Assembly (NCBI RefSeq): GCF_000619885.1 | Contig: NZ_JHUZ01000016.1 | Span: 46,771 to 110,770, forward strand | DNA length: 64,000 nucleotides | From: Balneatrix alpica DSM 16621 | GTDB lineage: Bacteria > Pseudomonadota > Gammaproteobacteria > Pseudomonadales > Balneatricaceae | Direction: 5' to 3' | Shown here: positions 42,855-51,352 of the stretch, one piece after another | Layout: each line of letters starts with the position of its first letter | How positions within the stretch are numbered: position 1 is the first letter of the stretch | Position numbers and translations under genes: made by a program | The notes under the pieces: generated by a model | What the model was told of the DNA's origin: nothing | What the model saw: only the letters and a program-made list of their open reading frames with translations | Databases searched by the model: none

Positions 42855-43649
42855 CTAGGTGGGGCCGCCTCGGGCGCGATAGGCGCGTGCTGCTTCGGCA
42901 AAGCGGGCAAACAGGGCGCGGGAAAGGGCGTCATCCTGCCATTGCCATTCAGGGTGCCATTGCACCCCGACCATAAATTGGTTGGCGTCATTCAGTCGCA
43001 CCGCTTCGATCAAACCATCATGGGCGCGGGCTTCAACGATTAAATCGTCAGCCAGTCGGTCAATCCCCTGGGCATGCAGGGAGTTGACCTGCCACTGCTC
43101 AGCACCATCCAGCCACTGGCTGAACCAGCCGCCCTGGCTCAGGTGAATGCTATGGGCAGGGCGGTACTGCTGGGCGCGGGGGGCGTCTTTATCTTCGCGG
43201 TGATCCTGGTAACCACTGACTTCATGCACCCGTTGATGCAGGGTGCCGCCGAGGGCCACGTTCAATTCCTGGAAACCCCGACAGACAGCCAGCACCGGCA
43301 TACCCCGCTGGCGGGCGGCGCGAATCAAGGCCAGGCTGCTGGCATCGCGCTGGGGGTCATGTTGAGTGCCAGGGAGCGAAGGGCTGCCTTGGTAGTGGTG
43401 AGGTTCAATGTTAGAAGGGCTACCCGGTAGAAAGAGGCCATCAAGGCGATCTAACCAGGCATCCAACGGATGGGAGCCATCCAGGGGGGCGAGTTCAAGG
43501 CCAGCACCCCGGCCGGGGAGGAGCACAGGCAGGGCGGGACCGCCGTGGGCCACAGCGTTGATGTATTTCTCACCAACCGCATGGAAGGGGGCCTCGCCCT
43601 GACGTATCACGTCCGCCTGTATCCCGATTAAGGGTAATGAGGTTGTCAT
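42855..43649 (-). CDS. puuD: Gamma-glutamyl-gamma-aminobutyrate hydrolase PuuD
   Basis: A 264-aa class I glutamine-amidotransferase-like hydrolase that releases GABA from gamma-Glu-GABA. The ATG at 43649 (MTTSLPLIGIQADV) fits the family; the frame runs upstream to 43730 through the regulatory region. The nucleophile is the cysteine in PVLAVCRGFQELNVALGG, and the His-x-Glu of the triad is in VGVQWHPEW. It is the first gene of the leftward polyamine arm and is divergent from puuC. The shared control region carries three palindromes. Confidence 0.92.
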   Translation of the reverse strand: MTTSLPLIGIQADVIRQGEAPFHAVGEKYINAVAHGGPALPVLLPGRGAGLELAPLDGSHPLDAWLDRLDGLFLPGSPSNIEPHHYQGSPSLPGTQHDPQRDASSLALIRAARQRGMPVLAVCRGFQELNVALGGTLHQRVHEVSGYQDHREDKDAPRAQQYRPAHSIHLSQGGWFSQWLDGAEQWQVNSLHAQGIDRLADDLIVEARAHDGLIEAVRLNDANQFMVGVQWHPEWQWQDDALSRALFARFAEAARAYRARGGPT

Positions 43650-43685
43650 GATGTTACGCAGTTCAGGTTGTTCTTGTTGCCTAAT

Positions 43686-43819
43686 AGTGATCACTTTTGT
43701 CCTGCTAAAAGTCAAGGGTAATGTGATCATATTTTTATAAATATTTTTGTTCTATTAAGCTATCTGTTGCATTTTCTAGTTGCAACTCGGTCAGAGTATG
43801 CACTATCTTGTGATCACAT
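43686..43819. promoter_or_regulatory. Three TGATCA-centred palindromes between puuD and puuC
   Basis: Palindromes AGTGATCACT (43686-43695, perfect), ATGTGATCATAT (43721-43732, one mismatched pair) and TGTGATCACA (43809-43818, perfect) share a tGTGATCAca core. Centres are 36 and 87 bases apart. They lie in the AT-rich divergent control region of the polyamine genes and look like operators of one dimeric regulator. CRP or a GntR/PuuR-type protein are possible, none encoded nearby. Confidence 0.6.
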
Positions 43820-43931
43820 TATTCGATATTGCACTGTGCTGGGGCATGGCCACAGCCAGACAAAACAGCGGTCTAGCAGGGGTTGCCATGGTATCCAAAG
43901 GCCCGCTGTCACGACGTTAAGGGAGGTTAAC

Positions 43932-45431
43932 ATGGCGGACATGATCGATCTGGCGGGCTGGCAGGCGCGTGCGCTTGAGCTGCGCATTCCCACCCAGGCG
44001 CTGATCAATGGTGAACAGCGTGCAGCCTTAAGTGGCAAAACCTTTGCGGCGCTCAACCCCGCCACTGGCCAGGTGTTAGGTCAGGTTGCCGAGTGTGATA
44101 GTGCCGATGTGGAGTTGGCAGTACAAAGTGCCCGTGCTGCCTTTGAGGATGGCCGCTGGTCGCGTCAATCCCCCGCTGCCCGTAAGAAGGTGCTGCAACG
44201 CTTTGCCGCGTTAATTGAAGCTCATAAAGAAGAGCTGGCACTGCTGGAAACCCTTAATGTCGGCAAACCGATTCGTGACAGTCTGGCGATTGATGTGCCC
44301 GCCACCGCCCGCTGTATTGCCTGGTACGGTGAAGCAATCGACAAAATTTATGACGAAGTGGCGCCCACGGCGGCCAATTCCCTTGCCACCATTACCCGGG
44401 AGCCGGTGGGGGTGGTAGCGGCCGTTGTGCCCTGGAACTTCCCGATGATTATGGCGGCCTGGAAGCTGGGCCCGGCCTTGGCTGCGGGCAACTCGGTGAT
44501 TTTAAAACCCGCCGAACAGTCGCCGCTGACGGCTATCCGTCTGGGTGAACTGGCGCTGGAAGCCGGCATTCCTGCTGGCGTCTTTAATGTGTTGCCGGGC
44601 TTTGGCCCCACGGCGGGCAAGGCGCTGGGCTTGCATATGGATGTGGATTGCCTGGCGTTCACCGGCTCTACCCAGGTTGGCAAGATGTTTATGCAGTATG
44701 CCGGCCAGTCCAACCTCAAGCATGTGGGCCTGGAGTGTGGCGGTAAGTCACCCCATATCATTCTGGATGACGTTGAAGATGTAGAAGCGGCTGCCACGGC
44801 CGCCGCCTGGGGGATTTATTTCAACCAGGGGGAAATGTGTACCGCCGGTTCCCGCCTGATTGTGCAGGAAGGCATTGAAGAGCAAGTGCTGGCCAAGATT
44901 AGCGAAGTCGTTAAGGGCTTGCAGCCGGGTAACCCGCTTGATCCCAACACCAGCATGGGGGCCATTATCGACAAAGGCCAGATGAACCGTGTGCTGGACT
45001 ACATTCAGATTGGTCAGGATGAGGGCGCACAGCTGCATTTTGGTGGCCGTCAGGTACTGCAGGAAAGCGGCGGCAACTTTATCGAGCCGACCCTGTTCCG
45101 TGGTGTCGGTAATCAGATGCGTATCGCCCAGGAAGAAATCTTCGGCCCGGTATTGTCGGTAATCCGTGTGAAGGATGCCGAAGAGGCGCTGAAGGTGGCC
45201 AACGATACCTGCTATGGCCTGGGAGCGGCGGTGTGGAGCAGCAATATCAACACCGTGCATAAGATCAGCCGAGGCCTGCGTGCCGGGGTGGTCTACGTCA
45301 ATTGCTATGACGCCGATGACATCACTGTTCCCTTCGGCGGCTACAAGATGTCGGGGCTGGGCCGGGATAAATCCCTGCATGCCTTCGACAAATACACTGA
45401 ACTGAAAACCACCTGGATTCGCCTGAGCTAA
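43932..45431 (+). CDS. puuC: Gamma-glutamyl-gamma-aminobutyraldehyde dehydrogenase PuuC
   Basis: A 499-aa NAD(P)-dependent aldehyde dehydrogenase. The ATG at 43932 (MADMIDLAGWQARAL) has GGGAGG upstream; the frame is open back to 43767 but that part is intergenic. The nucleophile is Cys303 in NQGEMCTAGSRL, the general base Glu is in GLECGGKSPH, and the NAD site is FTGSTQVGK. It oxidises gamma-glutamyl-aminobutyraldehyde, or aminobutyraldehyde made by SpuC. It leads the rightward arm puuC-spuC-gabT. Confidence 0.92.
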   Translation: MADMIDLAGWQARALELRIPTQALINGEQRAALSGKTFAALNPATGQVLGQVAECDSADVELAVQSARAAFEDGRWSRQSPAARKKVLQRFAALIEAHKEELALLETLNVGKPIRDSLAIDVPATARCIAWYGEAIDKIYDEVAPTAANSLATITREPVGVVAAVVPWNFPMIMAAWKLGPALAAGNSVILKPAEQSPLTAIRLGELALEAGIPAGVFNVLPGFGPTAGKALGLHMDVDCLAFTGSTQVGKMFMQYAGQSNLKHVGLECGGKSPHIILDDVEDVEAAATAAAWGIYFNQGEMCTAGSRLIVQEGIEEQVLAKISEVVKGLQPGNPLDPNTSMGAIIDKGQMNRVLDYIQIGQDEGAQLHFGGRQVLQESGGNFIEPTLFRGVGNQMRIAQEEIFGPVLSVIRVKDAEEALKVANDTCYGLGAAVWSSNINTVHKISRGLRAGVVYVNCYDADDITVPFGGYKMSGLGRDKSLHAFDKYTELKTTWIRLS

Positions 45432-45448
45432 GGCTGGGGAGCAAGCAG

Positions 45449-46816
45449 ATGACTATTACTCGCAGCAAACAAGAATGGCAGGCGCTCGACGGCCAACATC
45501 ACCTGCATCCTTTTACCGATTTTAAAGAGATGGCAGAGAAGGGCTCGCGCATTATTACCCGTGCTGAGGGGGCCTATCTGTGGGATGCCGATGGCAACAA
45601 GATTCTCGATGGTATGGCCGGACTCTGGTGCATGAACATCGGTTATGGCCGCAAAGAGATTGCCGATGTGGCCTACAAGCAGATGTTGGAGCTGCCTTAC
45701 TACAACAACTTCTTCCAGACTGCCCATCCTCCGGCGATTGAGCTGTCCAAGGCGCTGGCGGAAGTGGCGCCGGCGGGTTTTGAGCATGTGTTCTTTACCG
45801 GCTCAGGTTCGGAAGCCAACGATACCGTGATCCGTATGGTATGGCGCTACTGGCAGCTGCTCGACCAACCCCAGCGTCGGGTGATTATCTCGCGCAAAAA
45901 CGGTTATCACGGCAGCACCCTGGGTGGTGCCAGCCTGAGTGGCATGAAGGTGGTGCACGAGCAGATGGGCAAACTGGTGCCGGATATCGTCCACATCAAT
46001 CAGCCTTACTGGTTTGGCGAAGGCGCCGACATGAGTCCGGAGGAGTTTGGTCTGGCCCGTGCCCGTGAGCTGCGTGCCAAGATTGAAGAAATCGGTGCCG
46101 ATCAAGTGGCGGCCTTTATTGCCGAGCCGATCCAGGGTGCCGGTGGTGTCATCATTCCGCCGGAAAGCTACTGGCCGGAAATTCAGAAAATCTGTGATGA
46201 GTACGGCATCCTGCTGATTGCTGACGAAGTTATCAGTGGCTTTGGCCGTACCGGCAAGTGGTTTGGCTCCGACTACTACGGCATCAAGCCTGATCTGATT
46301 CCGGTGGCCAAGGGCATTACCTCTGGCTATGTGCCCCTAGGGGGCGTGCTGGTGGGCGAGCGTGTCGGCAAGGTGCTCTGTGCCGATGGCGGCGAGTTCT
46401 ACCACGGCTTTACCTATTCCGGCCATCCGGTGGCCTGTGCGGTGGCGCTGGAGAATCTGCGCATCCTCAAGGAAGAGAAACTGATCGAACGCATCGACAC
46501 TGACCTTGGCCCCTACTTCAAAGAGAAGCTCGGTAGCCTGCAGGCCCATCCTATCGTCGGCGAAGTCCGTACCCTGGGTATGTTTGGCGCGATTGAGATG
46601 GTAGCGGATAAAACCAGTCGTCAGCGTTTCCCCAGTGAGCGTCATGCCGGCCTGGTGTGCCGTGAGCATTGCTTTAACAATGGCCTGGTGATGCGTGGCG
46701 TAGGTGACACCATGATCATTGCGCCGCCCTTTATCCTCAGTCATGCCCAGGTTGATGAACTGGTGGAAAAAGCCTGGCGCTGTCTCGACCTGACCGCCGC
46801 TAGTTTGAAAGCCTGA
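45449..46816 (+). CDS. spuC: Putrescine--pyruvate aminotransferase SpuC (class III)
   Basis: A 455-aa PLP-dependent class III aminotransferase. PLP-binding Lys288 is in IPVAKGITSGY, preceded by LLIADEVISGFGRTGKWFGS. The N-terminus with HLHPFTDFKEMAEKGSRIIT is typical for the pyruvate-linked omega-amine transaminases such as SpuC, which convert putrescine to 4-aminobutyraldehyde. It follows puuC by 17 bp and precedes gabT by 22 bp, so this organism seems to have both the gamma-glutamylation and direct transamination routes. Other diamines or beta-alanine could also be substrates. Confidence 0.9.
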   Translation: MTITRSKQEWQALDGQHHLHPFTDFKEMAEKGSRIITRAEGAYLWDADGNKILDGMAGLWCMNIGYGRKEIADVAYKQMLELPYYNNFFQTAHPPAIELSKALAEVAPAGFEHVFFTGSGSEANDTVIRMVWRYWQLLDQPQRRVIISRKNGYHGSTLGGASLSGMKVVHEQMGKLVPDIVHINQPYWFGEGADMSPEEFGLARARELRAKIEEIGADQVAAFIAEPIQGAGGVIIPPESYWPEIQKICDEYGILLIADEVISGFGRTGKWFGSDYYGIKPDLIPVAKGITSGYVPLGGVLVGERVGKVLCADGGEFYHGFTYSGHPVACAVALENLRILKEEKLIERIDTDLGPYFKEKLGSLQAHPIVGEVRTLGMFGAIEMVADKTSRQRFPSERHAGLVCREHCFNNGLVMRGVGDTMIIAPPFILSHAQVDELVEKAWRCLDLTAASLKA

Positions 46817-46838
46817 GTCTGAGCCGAAGGAGTTTGTG

Positions 46839-48119
46839 ATGACAACCAACCAAGAATTGATGCAGCGTCGCCAGGCGGCGCTGCCCAAGGGCATCGGTCA
46901 GGCTTTCCCGGTATTTATCGAAAAAGCCAAGGGCGCGGAGCTCTGGGACGTTGAAGGGCGCCGTTATATCGATTTTGCCGGCGGTATCGCGGTAATGAAT
47001 GCCGGCCACAGCCACCCCAAGGTGGTGGCGGCGGTGCAGAAGCAAGCAGCGGAAGTGGCCCACACCTGTTTTATGGTGACTGGCTATGAAAGCTACGTTG
47101 CAGTCTGTGAGCGCCTGAACCAGCTGGCACCGATCTCAGGAGCGGTGAAAAGCTTCCTGGTCACCACCGGTGCAGAAGCGGTAGAAAACGCCATCAAGGT
47201 GGCCCGTGCCTATACCAAGCGCAGCGGTGTGATTGCCTTTGGCGGTGGTTTCCATGGCCGCACCCTGCTCGGCATGGGGCTGACTGGTAAGGTCGCCCCC
47301 TATAAGGCGGGTTTTGGCCCCTTCCCGGCGGGCATCTTCCACGCGGCCTTCCCCACCGAGTTGCATGGCATCAGCACCGAAAAAGCGCTGGCTTCGGTGG
47401 AGAAAATCCTCAAGTTTGATATCGACCCCAGTGATGTGGCGGCGATTATTATCGAGCCGGTACAGGGTGAAGGTGGCTTCTATGTTGCCCCGCCTGAGCT
47501 GATGGTGGGGCTGCGCAAGCTCTGTGATCAGCACGGCATTCTGTTGATTGCCGATGAAATTCAAACCGGTGCAGGCCGTACAGGCACCTGGTTGGCGATG
47601 GAGCAGTATCCGGTCGAGGCGGATCTGATCACCATGGCCAAGTCCATGGGCTCGGGCTACCCAGTCGCCGCCCTGATTGGTCGTGCAGAGGTGATGGATG
47701 CCGCCAACCCCGGTGGTTTGGGTGGCACCTATGCCGGTAACCCGGTCGCCTGTGCCGCCGCCTTGGCTACCCTGGAAGTGTTCGAGGAAGAGCGGGTGCT
47801 GGAACAGGGCCGTGCCCTGGGTGAGCATCTGCAGGCCAAGCTGGGTGAGCTGAAAAATCGCTTTAGCAGCATCGGTGAAGTCCGTGGCCTGGGGGCGATG
47901 GTGGCTATTGAGCTGTTTGAAGGGGGCGATCTGAACAAGCCCGCCGCCGAGCTGACCAAAAAGCTGACCACTCTGGCTGGTGAAAAAGGGCTGGTGTTAC
48001 TGGGTTGCGGCATTTACGCCAATGTGATCCGTATTCTGGTGCCCCTCACCGCGCCTTTGGCGCTGGTGGACGAAGGCCTGGCGATCTTGGAACAGTGCCT
48101 GAGCGAGTTAAATGCTTAA
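46839..48119 (+). CDS. gabT: 4-aminobutyrate aminotransferase GabT
   Basis: A 426-aa class III aminotransferase that converts GABA and 2-oxoglutarate to succinate semialdehyde and glutamate. The ATG at 46839 is preferred to a GTG three bases earlier, because AAGGAG is then 6 bases away. PLP-binding Lys268 is in ITMAKSMGSGYPV, the aspartate in LLIADEIQTGAGRTG, and IEPVQGEGGFYVAPPELM is typical GabT. It completes breakdown of putrescine to succinate semialdehyde; gabD is not in the window. A strong terminator follows. Confidence 0.93.
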   Translation: MTTNQELMQRRQAALPKGIGQAFPVFIEKAKGAELWDVEGRRYIDFAGGIAVMNAGHSHPKVVAAVQKQAAEVAHTCFMVTGYESYVAVCERLNQLAPISGAVKSFLVTTGAEAVENAIKVARAYTKRSGVIAFGGGFHGRTLLGMGLTGKVAPYKAGFGPFPAGIFHAAFPTELHGISTEKALASVEKILKFDIDPSDVAAIIIEPVQGEGGFYVAPPELMVGLRKLCDQHGILLIADEIQTGAGRTGTWLAMEQYPVEADLITMAKSMGSGYPVAALIGRAEVMDAANPGGLGGTYAGNPVACAAALATLEVFEEERVLEQGRALGEHLQAKLGELKNRFSSIGEVRGLGAMVAIELFEGGDLNKPAAELTKKLTTLAGEKGLVLLGCGIYANVIRILVPLTAPLALVDEGLAILEQCLSELNA

Positions 48120-48178
48120 GTGAGTGGCGGTAGGCGCTGGCCTGCCATGCTAGTGAAAACTTTCTGTTTGTCTGAGCA

Positions 48179-48216
48179 CCGCCAGTCTCCCGTCAATGGG
48201 AACTGGCGGCTTTTTT
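48179..48216 (+). terminator. Rho-independent terminator after gabT
   Basis: Eight-bp outer stem CCGCCAGT / ACTGGCGG plus an inner TCCC/GGGA pair, then CTTTTTT. It reaches the end of the convergent toxin gene. Confidence 0.88.
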
Positions 48217-48721
48217 ATGGCAGTTCAGCCACTCGCTTAGGGAGTGACGGTAAGCACAACATCAGGGTCATCGGCTGAATGGGGGATGGCTGAAAACCAT
48301 AGTGGAGGTAGAACTGTTTGGCGGGTTCATCCAGAGCATGCACGAGTAAGGCGCGTACCCCGGTGTCATCGGCGACCTTCAGCGCACGTTTGACGGCATC
48401 TTGCAGTAAGGCAGCGCCTAGCTGCATGCCTTGCATCCGTTTATCAACGGCTAACCTGGCTAAGATAAGCACCGGAATGGGGTCTGGCATATTGCGGCGA
48501 GTAGGGTTGGTCGCCAGTTTATGGCAGACTGCTCCGGCTGCTAATGCATAGTAGCCGAGTACCTGTGTGCTAGGGTTGCTGACGACAAAGGTACGGCTGG
48601 CACCACTGAGTTGATTGCTTAAAGCGCGCCGTTTTAGCCAGTCATTGAGTGTGGACTCCCCACAGTCAAAGTCCTGAAGCTGATGGTGGCTATCCAGGGG
48701 ATGGGGAGCGGTCAGTGTCAT
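48215..48721 (-). CDS. tacT: TacT-type GNAT toxin of a toxin-antitoxin pair
   Basis: A 168-aa GNAT acetyltransferase of the TacT/AtaT group, which blocks translation by acetylating aminoacyl-tRNA. The ATG at 48721 overlaps the antitoxin stop as ATGA. Family landmarks are FDCGESTLNDWLKRRALSNQ, VLGYYALAAGAV, LARLAVDKRMQGMQLGAALL (acetyl-CoA loop) and the C-terminal FYLHYGFQPSP with the catalytic-region tyrosine. Preceded by a DUF1778 antitoxin, the standard partner. Function is inferred from family. Confidence 0.9.
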   Translation of the reverse strand: MTLTAPHPLDSHHQLQDFDCGESTLNDWLKRRALSNQLSGASRTFVVSNPSTQVLGYYALAAGAVCHKLATNPTRRNMPDPIPVLILARLAVDKRMQGMQLGAALLQDAVKRALKVADDTGVRALLVHALDEPAKQFYLHYGFQPSPIQPMTLMLCLPSLPKRVAELP

Positions 48722-48990
48722 ACAGAGTCTGCTTCCCAAGGGGCTTTGACTGCCATTAAGCGGGTGATGCCTGGGTTGTCCTGGACGGGAGCATCCAGCA
48801 TGGCGATAAAGTGCTGCATGTTGACTTCATCGAGTTGGAAGAGGGTTTGATCCAGTAAAACGGCTTTCGCCTGTGCGCAGGCCGCTTCTAACATAAAGTC
48901 AGAGCGGTTTTTACCCAGTAAGGTGGCCGCTGTGTCAATCAGATCCCGTTGCTCGGGCAGTGCACGGATATTGATGGATGCATCACGCAT
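48718..48990 (-). CDS. tacA: DUF1778 (TacA-type) antitoxin
   Basis: A 90-aa ribbon-helix-helix antitoxin. The N-terminal SINIRALPEQRDLIDTAATL and GKNRSDFMLEAACAQAKAVL match DUF1778. The C-terminal tail (about residues 58-90) should wrap and neutralise the toxin. The gene comes first in the operon, and a 10-bp inverted repeat upstream is a likely autoregulatory operator. Confidence 0.9.
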   Translation of the reverse strand: MRDASINIRALPEQRDLIDTAATLLGKNRSDFMLEAACAQAKAVLLDQTLFQLDEVNMQHFIAMLDAPVQDNPGITRLMAVKAPWEADSV

Positions 48991-49009
48991 AACTTGATCC
49001 CATGTAAAT

Positions 49010-49051
49010 ACAATAGCTACACAAAACCCTAGGCTTCTGTATAGCTATTGT
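49010..49051. promoter_or_regulatory. Inverted repeat operator upstream of tacAT
   Basis: Perfect 10-base arms ACAATAGCTA (49010-49019) and TAGCTATTGT (49042-49051) flank a 22-base spacer, starting 20 bases upstream of the tacA start codon. This is the expected place for binding of the TacA ribbon-helix-helix dimers. Confidence 0.65.
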
Positions 49052-49110
49052 CAATACAGGGTTGAGGTTGCCCACTGTCCTTTATTCACAACCCTGGCTA
49101 TCGCCACCTG

Positions 49111-49539
49111 TCATTCTGGCGCATAGCGGGCAAAGACCTCCGCTTCCGTCAGGTTGGTGGTGACATTGGCAAAATCATAGAAGCTGGGCTTTTTATCGAT
49201 AAAGATCTGGTGATCCAGTACGGGTTGCTGCAGATCGTTAATGAGGCCGACTGGAATAAAGTGAGTCTGTTGCTCTTTCAGGCGGTAGAACAAGTGGGTA
49301 CCGCAGCTTTTGCAGAAACCACGCTCTGCCCATTCCGATGAGGCATAGAGGCCAATCTGCTCTTGTCCCTGGAAGGTTACCTGGGTTCCCGCTTCCACTG
49401 CGAGAAAAGGCCCGCCGCCCCAGCGGCGGCAGATGCCGCAGTGACAAACGCCCACCTCGGCACAAACCTGGCTGGCTTGAAAAGTGACGGCTCCGCACAG
49501 GCATTGCCCCTCAACTTGCTGGTTGGAAGTCGCTGACAT
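49111..49539 (-). CDS. GFA-family (glutathione-dependent formaldehyde-activating enzyme-like) protein
   Basis: A 142-aa zinc protein. The ATG at 49539 (MSATSNQQVEG) is set by AAGGAGG upstream; the frame extends eight codons further. Zinc-binding cysteines are clear in GQCLCGAV, VCHCGICRRW and GFCKSCGTHLFYR, the classic GFA/CENP-V fold. Despite the name most members are not proven to act on S-hydroxymethylglutathione, so the substrate is open. The gene is flanked by tacAT and modC on the same strand and is probably monocistronic. Confidence 0.87.
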   Translation of the reverse strand: MSATSNQQVEGQCLCGAVTFQASQVCAEVGVCHCGICRRWGGGPFLAVEAGTQVTFQGQEQIGLYASSEWAERGFCKSCGTHLFYRLKEQQTHFIPVGLINDLQQPVLDHQIFIDKKPSFYDFANVTTNLTEAEVFARYAPE

Positions 49540-49610
49540 CCTGGCCTCCTTTGCTGTTGGCAAATGTTATGAACAGCCTAGTTGTAGTTGGCTACCTCCC
49601 ATTTGGCCAG

Positions 49611-50681
49611 TTATAGCAGTGCCACCCCCTTCACCTGGGCATAAATCGGCATCCCCGCTTGTAGCAGTAAGTCATCGGCGGATTTACGGGTAATCCGTGC
49701 CAGTAGGCTTTGCTCTTTCAAGCGCAGCCGCACCAGCGCAAAGGGACCCTCATCCGCACTGACACTTTCCACCTGGGTGGGTAACACATTGAGAAAACTA
49801 TTGCTGCCGGTGTTATCCCGGGCGAGGCTGACATCTTTGGCCAATACCTGTACCCGTACCTCCGCGCCGATGGGGCGATCCAGCTTGGGCAGCAGCAAAT
49901 CTTCACCCCCGTGGCAGCGTACCCGGGTGAGCTGATAGTGGTGATCGTGAGCCAGGACCCGGGCTTGCAGCAGGCTTTCGGCATCGGCACGTCGGGCCAG
50001 GGGCAAATCGGTACGGGTAAGCAGTTCCGCTACCGGGCCCTGAGCCAACACCTGGCCTTGATCGAGCAATACCAGATGGTCGGCCAAGCGCGCCACTTCC
50101 CGTGGAGAGTGAGTGACATAGAGCCAGGGCAGGGCAAATTGGCGTTGAATCTGCTCGAAGTAGTGGAGGATGGCGTCCTGGGAGTCATGGTCGAGGGCTG
50201 ACAGCGGCTCATCACAGAGCAATAAGCGTGGACTGCGCAACAGGGCGCGGCCAAGGGCTACCCGCTGGCGCTCGCCACCGGACAGCTGATGGGGACGGCG
50301 TTTGAGCAATTTGCTCAAGCCGAGGCTATCCACCACCTGATCAAATGCGATATGGCGTTGTTCCGGCGCTAGCAAACGATAGCCAAAGCGCAGGTTGGCG
50401 GCGGTATCCAGGTGCTCAAACAGACTGGCCTCCTGAAATACATAACCAAGGGGGCGCTGGTGGGTTGGCAGGCAGTAGCCACGGCTGGAGTCGTGCCAGC
50501 ACTCCCCCCCCAGACTCATCTGTGCCTGCTGGCAGGACTCCAGCCCGGCAATAGCGCGCAGCAGGGTGGTTTTGCCGCAGCCGGAAGGGCCGAAGATGGC
50601 AGTAATGCCCTGGCTGGGGAGTTGCAGATCCAGCGCCAGCTTGAACTCGGCCCGCTGCAATTGAAACTGGGCGTGAATCAT
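49611..50681 (-). CDS. modC: Molybdate ABC transporter ATPase ModC
   Basis: A 356-aa ATPase with Walker A FGPSGCGKTTLL, signature LSGGERQRVALGRALL, Walker B LLLCDEPLSALDHDS and a C-terminal molybdate-binding (TOBE/MOP) domain of about 70 aa (NVLPTQVESVSADEGPFALV). The start at 50681 follows AAGGAG and overlaps the modB stop as ATGA. It powers molybdate uptake, needed for the Mo-cofactor of xanthine dehydrogenase at the left of the window. The frame upstream to 50717 is not part of the protein. Confidence 0.94.
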   Translation of the reverse strand: MIHAQFQLQRAEFKLALDLQLPSQGITAIFGPSGCGKTTLLRAIAGLESCQQAQMSLGGECWHDSSRGYCLPTHQRPLGYVFQEASLFEHLDTAANLRFGYRLLAPEQRHIAFDQVVDSLGLSKLLKRRPHQLSGGERQRVALGRALLRSPRLLLCDEPLSALDHDSQDAILHYFEQIQRQFALPWLYVTHSPREVARLADHLVLLDQGQVLAQGPVAELLTRTDLPLARRADAESLLQARVLAHDHHYQLTRVRCHGGEDLLLPKLDRPIGAEVRVQVLAKDVSLARDNTGSNSFLNVLPTQVESVSADEGPFALVRLRLKEQSLLARITRKSADDLLLQAGMPIYAQVKGVALL

Positions 50682-51349
50682 CCCTGACTCCTTTGATTGA
50701 GGCGGTACAGCAGCCACAACAGGCTGAATGACAACACCAGCATCACCAGTGACAGGCTATGGGCGCTGGCATAGTCGAGGCGCTCCACATAATCGTAGAT
50801 GGCAATCGACACCACCTTGGTTTGGCCAGGGATATTGCCGCCAACCATCAGCACCACGCCGAATTCCCCCAGGGTGTGGGCAAAACCCAGCACCGCACCG
50901 CTGACAATACCGGGACGGGCCAGGGGCAGGGCGACCGCGAAAAAACCACGCAGCGGGCTGTAACCCAGGGTGGCGGCTACCTCCATTGGTCGTGCTCCCT
51001 GGCTGGCAAAGGCATTCTGAATCGGCTGTACCACAAAGGGCAGGGAATACAGGCAGGAGGCCAGCACCAAACCGGCAAAGCTAAAGGGCAATAAACCTAA
51101 TCCCAGGCTTTGGGTAAGCTGGCCGACCCAGCCCTGGGGGCCGAGGATCAGCAGTAAATAAAAACCCAGCACCGTGGGCGGTAGCACCAAGGGCAGGGCG
51201 ATAATCGCCTCCCAGAAAGGTTTGGCGCGGCTTCGGCTGCGGGCCAGACACCAGGCCAGCGGGGTGCCTAATAGCAGCAGTAATAATGTGGTGACGGCAG
51301 CCAGCTCCAGGGTGAGCCAGAGGGGCTGCCAGTTCAGCGTACTCAGCAA
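50678..51349 (-). CDS. modB: Molybdate ABC transporter permease ModB
   Basis: A 223-aa permease with five to six helices. The first codon is a TTG at 51349 (MLSTLNWQPLWLTLEL), supported by a GGAGG site inside the end of modA. The segment AIIALPLVLPPTVLGFYLLL is diagnostic for ModB, and MEVAATLGYSPLRGFFAVAL is the ATPase-contact loop. GFAHTLGEFGVVLMVGGNIP also matches the family. The rare TTG start and close spacing to modA suggest translational coupling. Confidence 0.92.
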   Translation of the reverse strand: MLSTLNWQPLWLTLELAAVTTLLLLLLGTPLAWCLARSRSRAKPFWEAIIALPLVLPPTVLGFYLLLILGPQGWVGQLTQSLGLGLLPFSFAGLVLASCLYSLPFVVQPIQNAFASQGARPMEVAATLGYSPLRGFFAVALPLARPGIVSGAVLGFAHTLGEFGVVLMVGGNIPGQTKVVSIAIYDYVERLDYASAHSLSLVMLVLSFSLLWLLYRLNQRSQG

Positions 51350-51352
51350 GGC

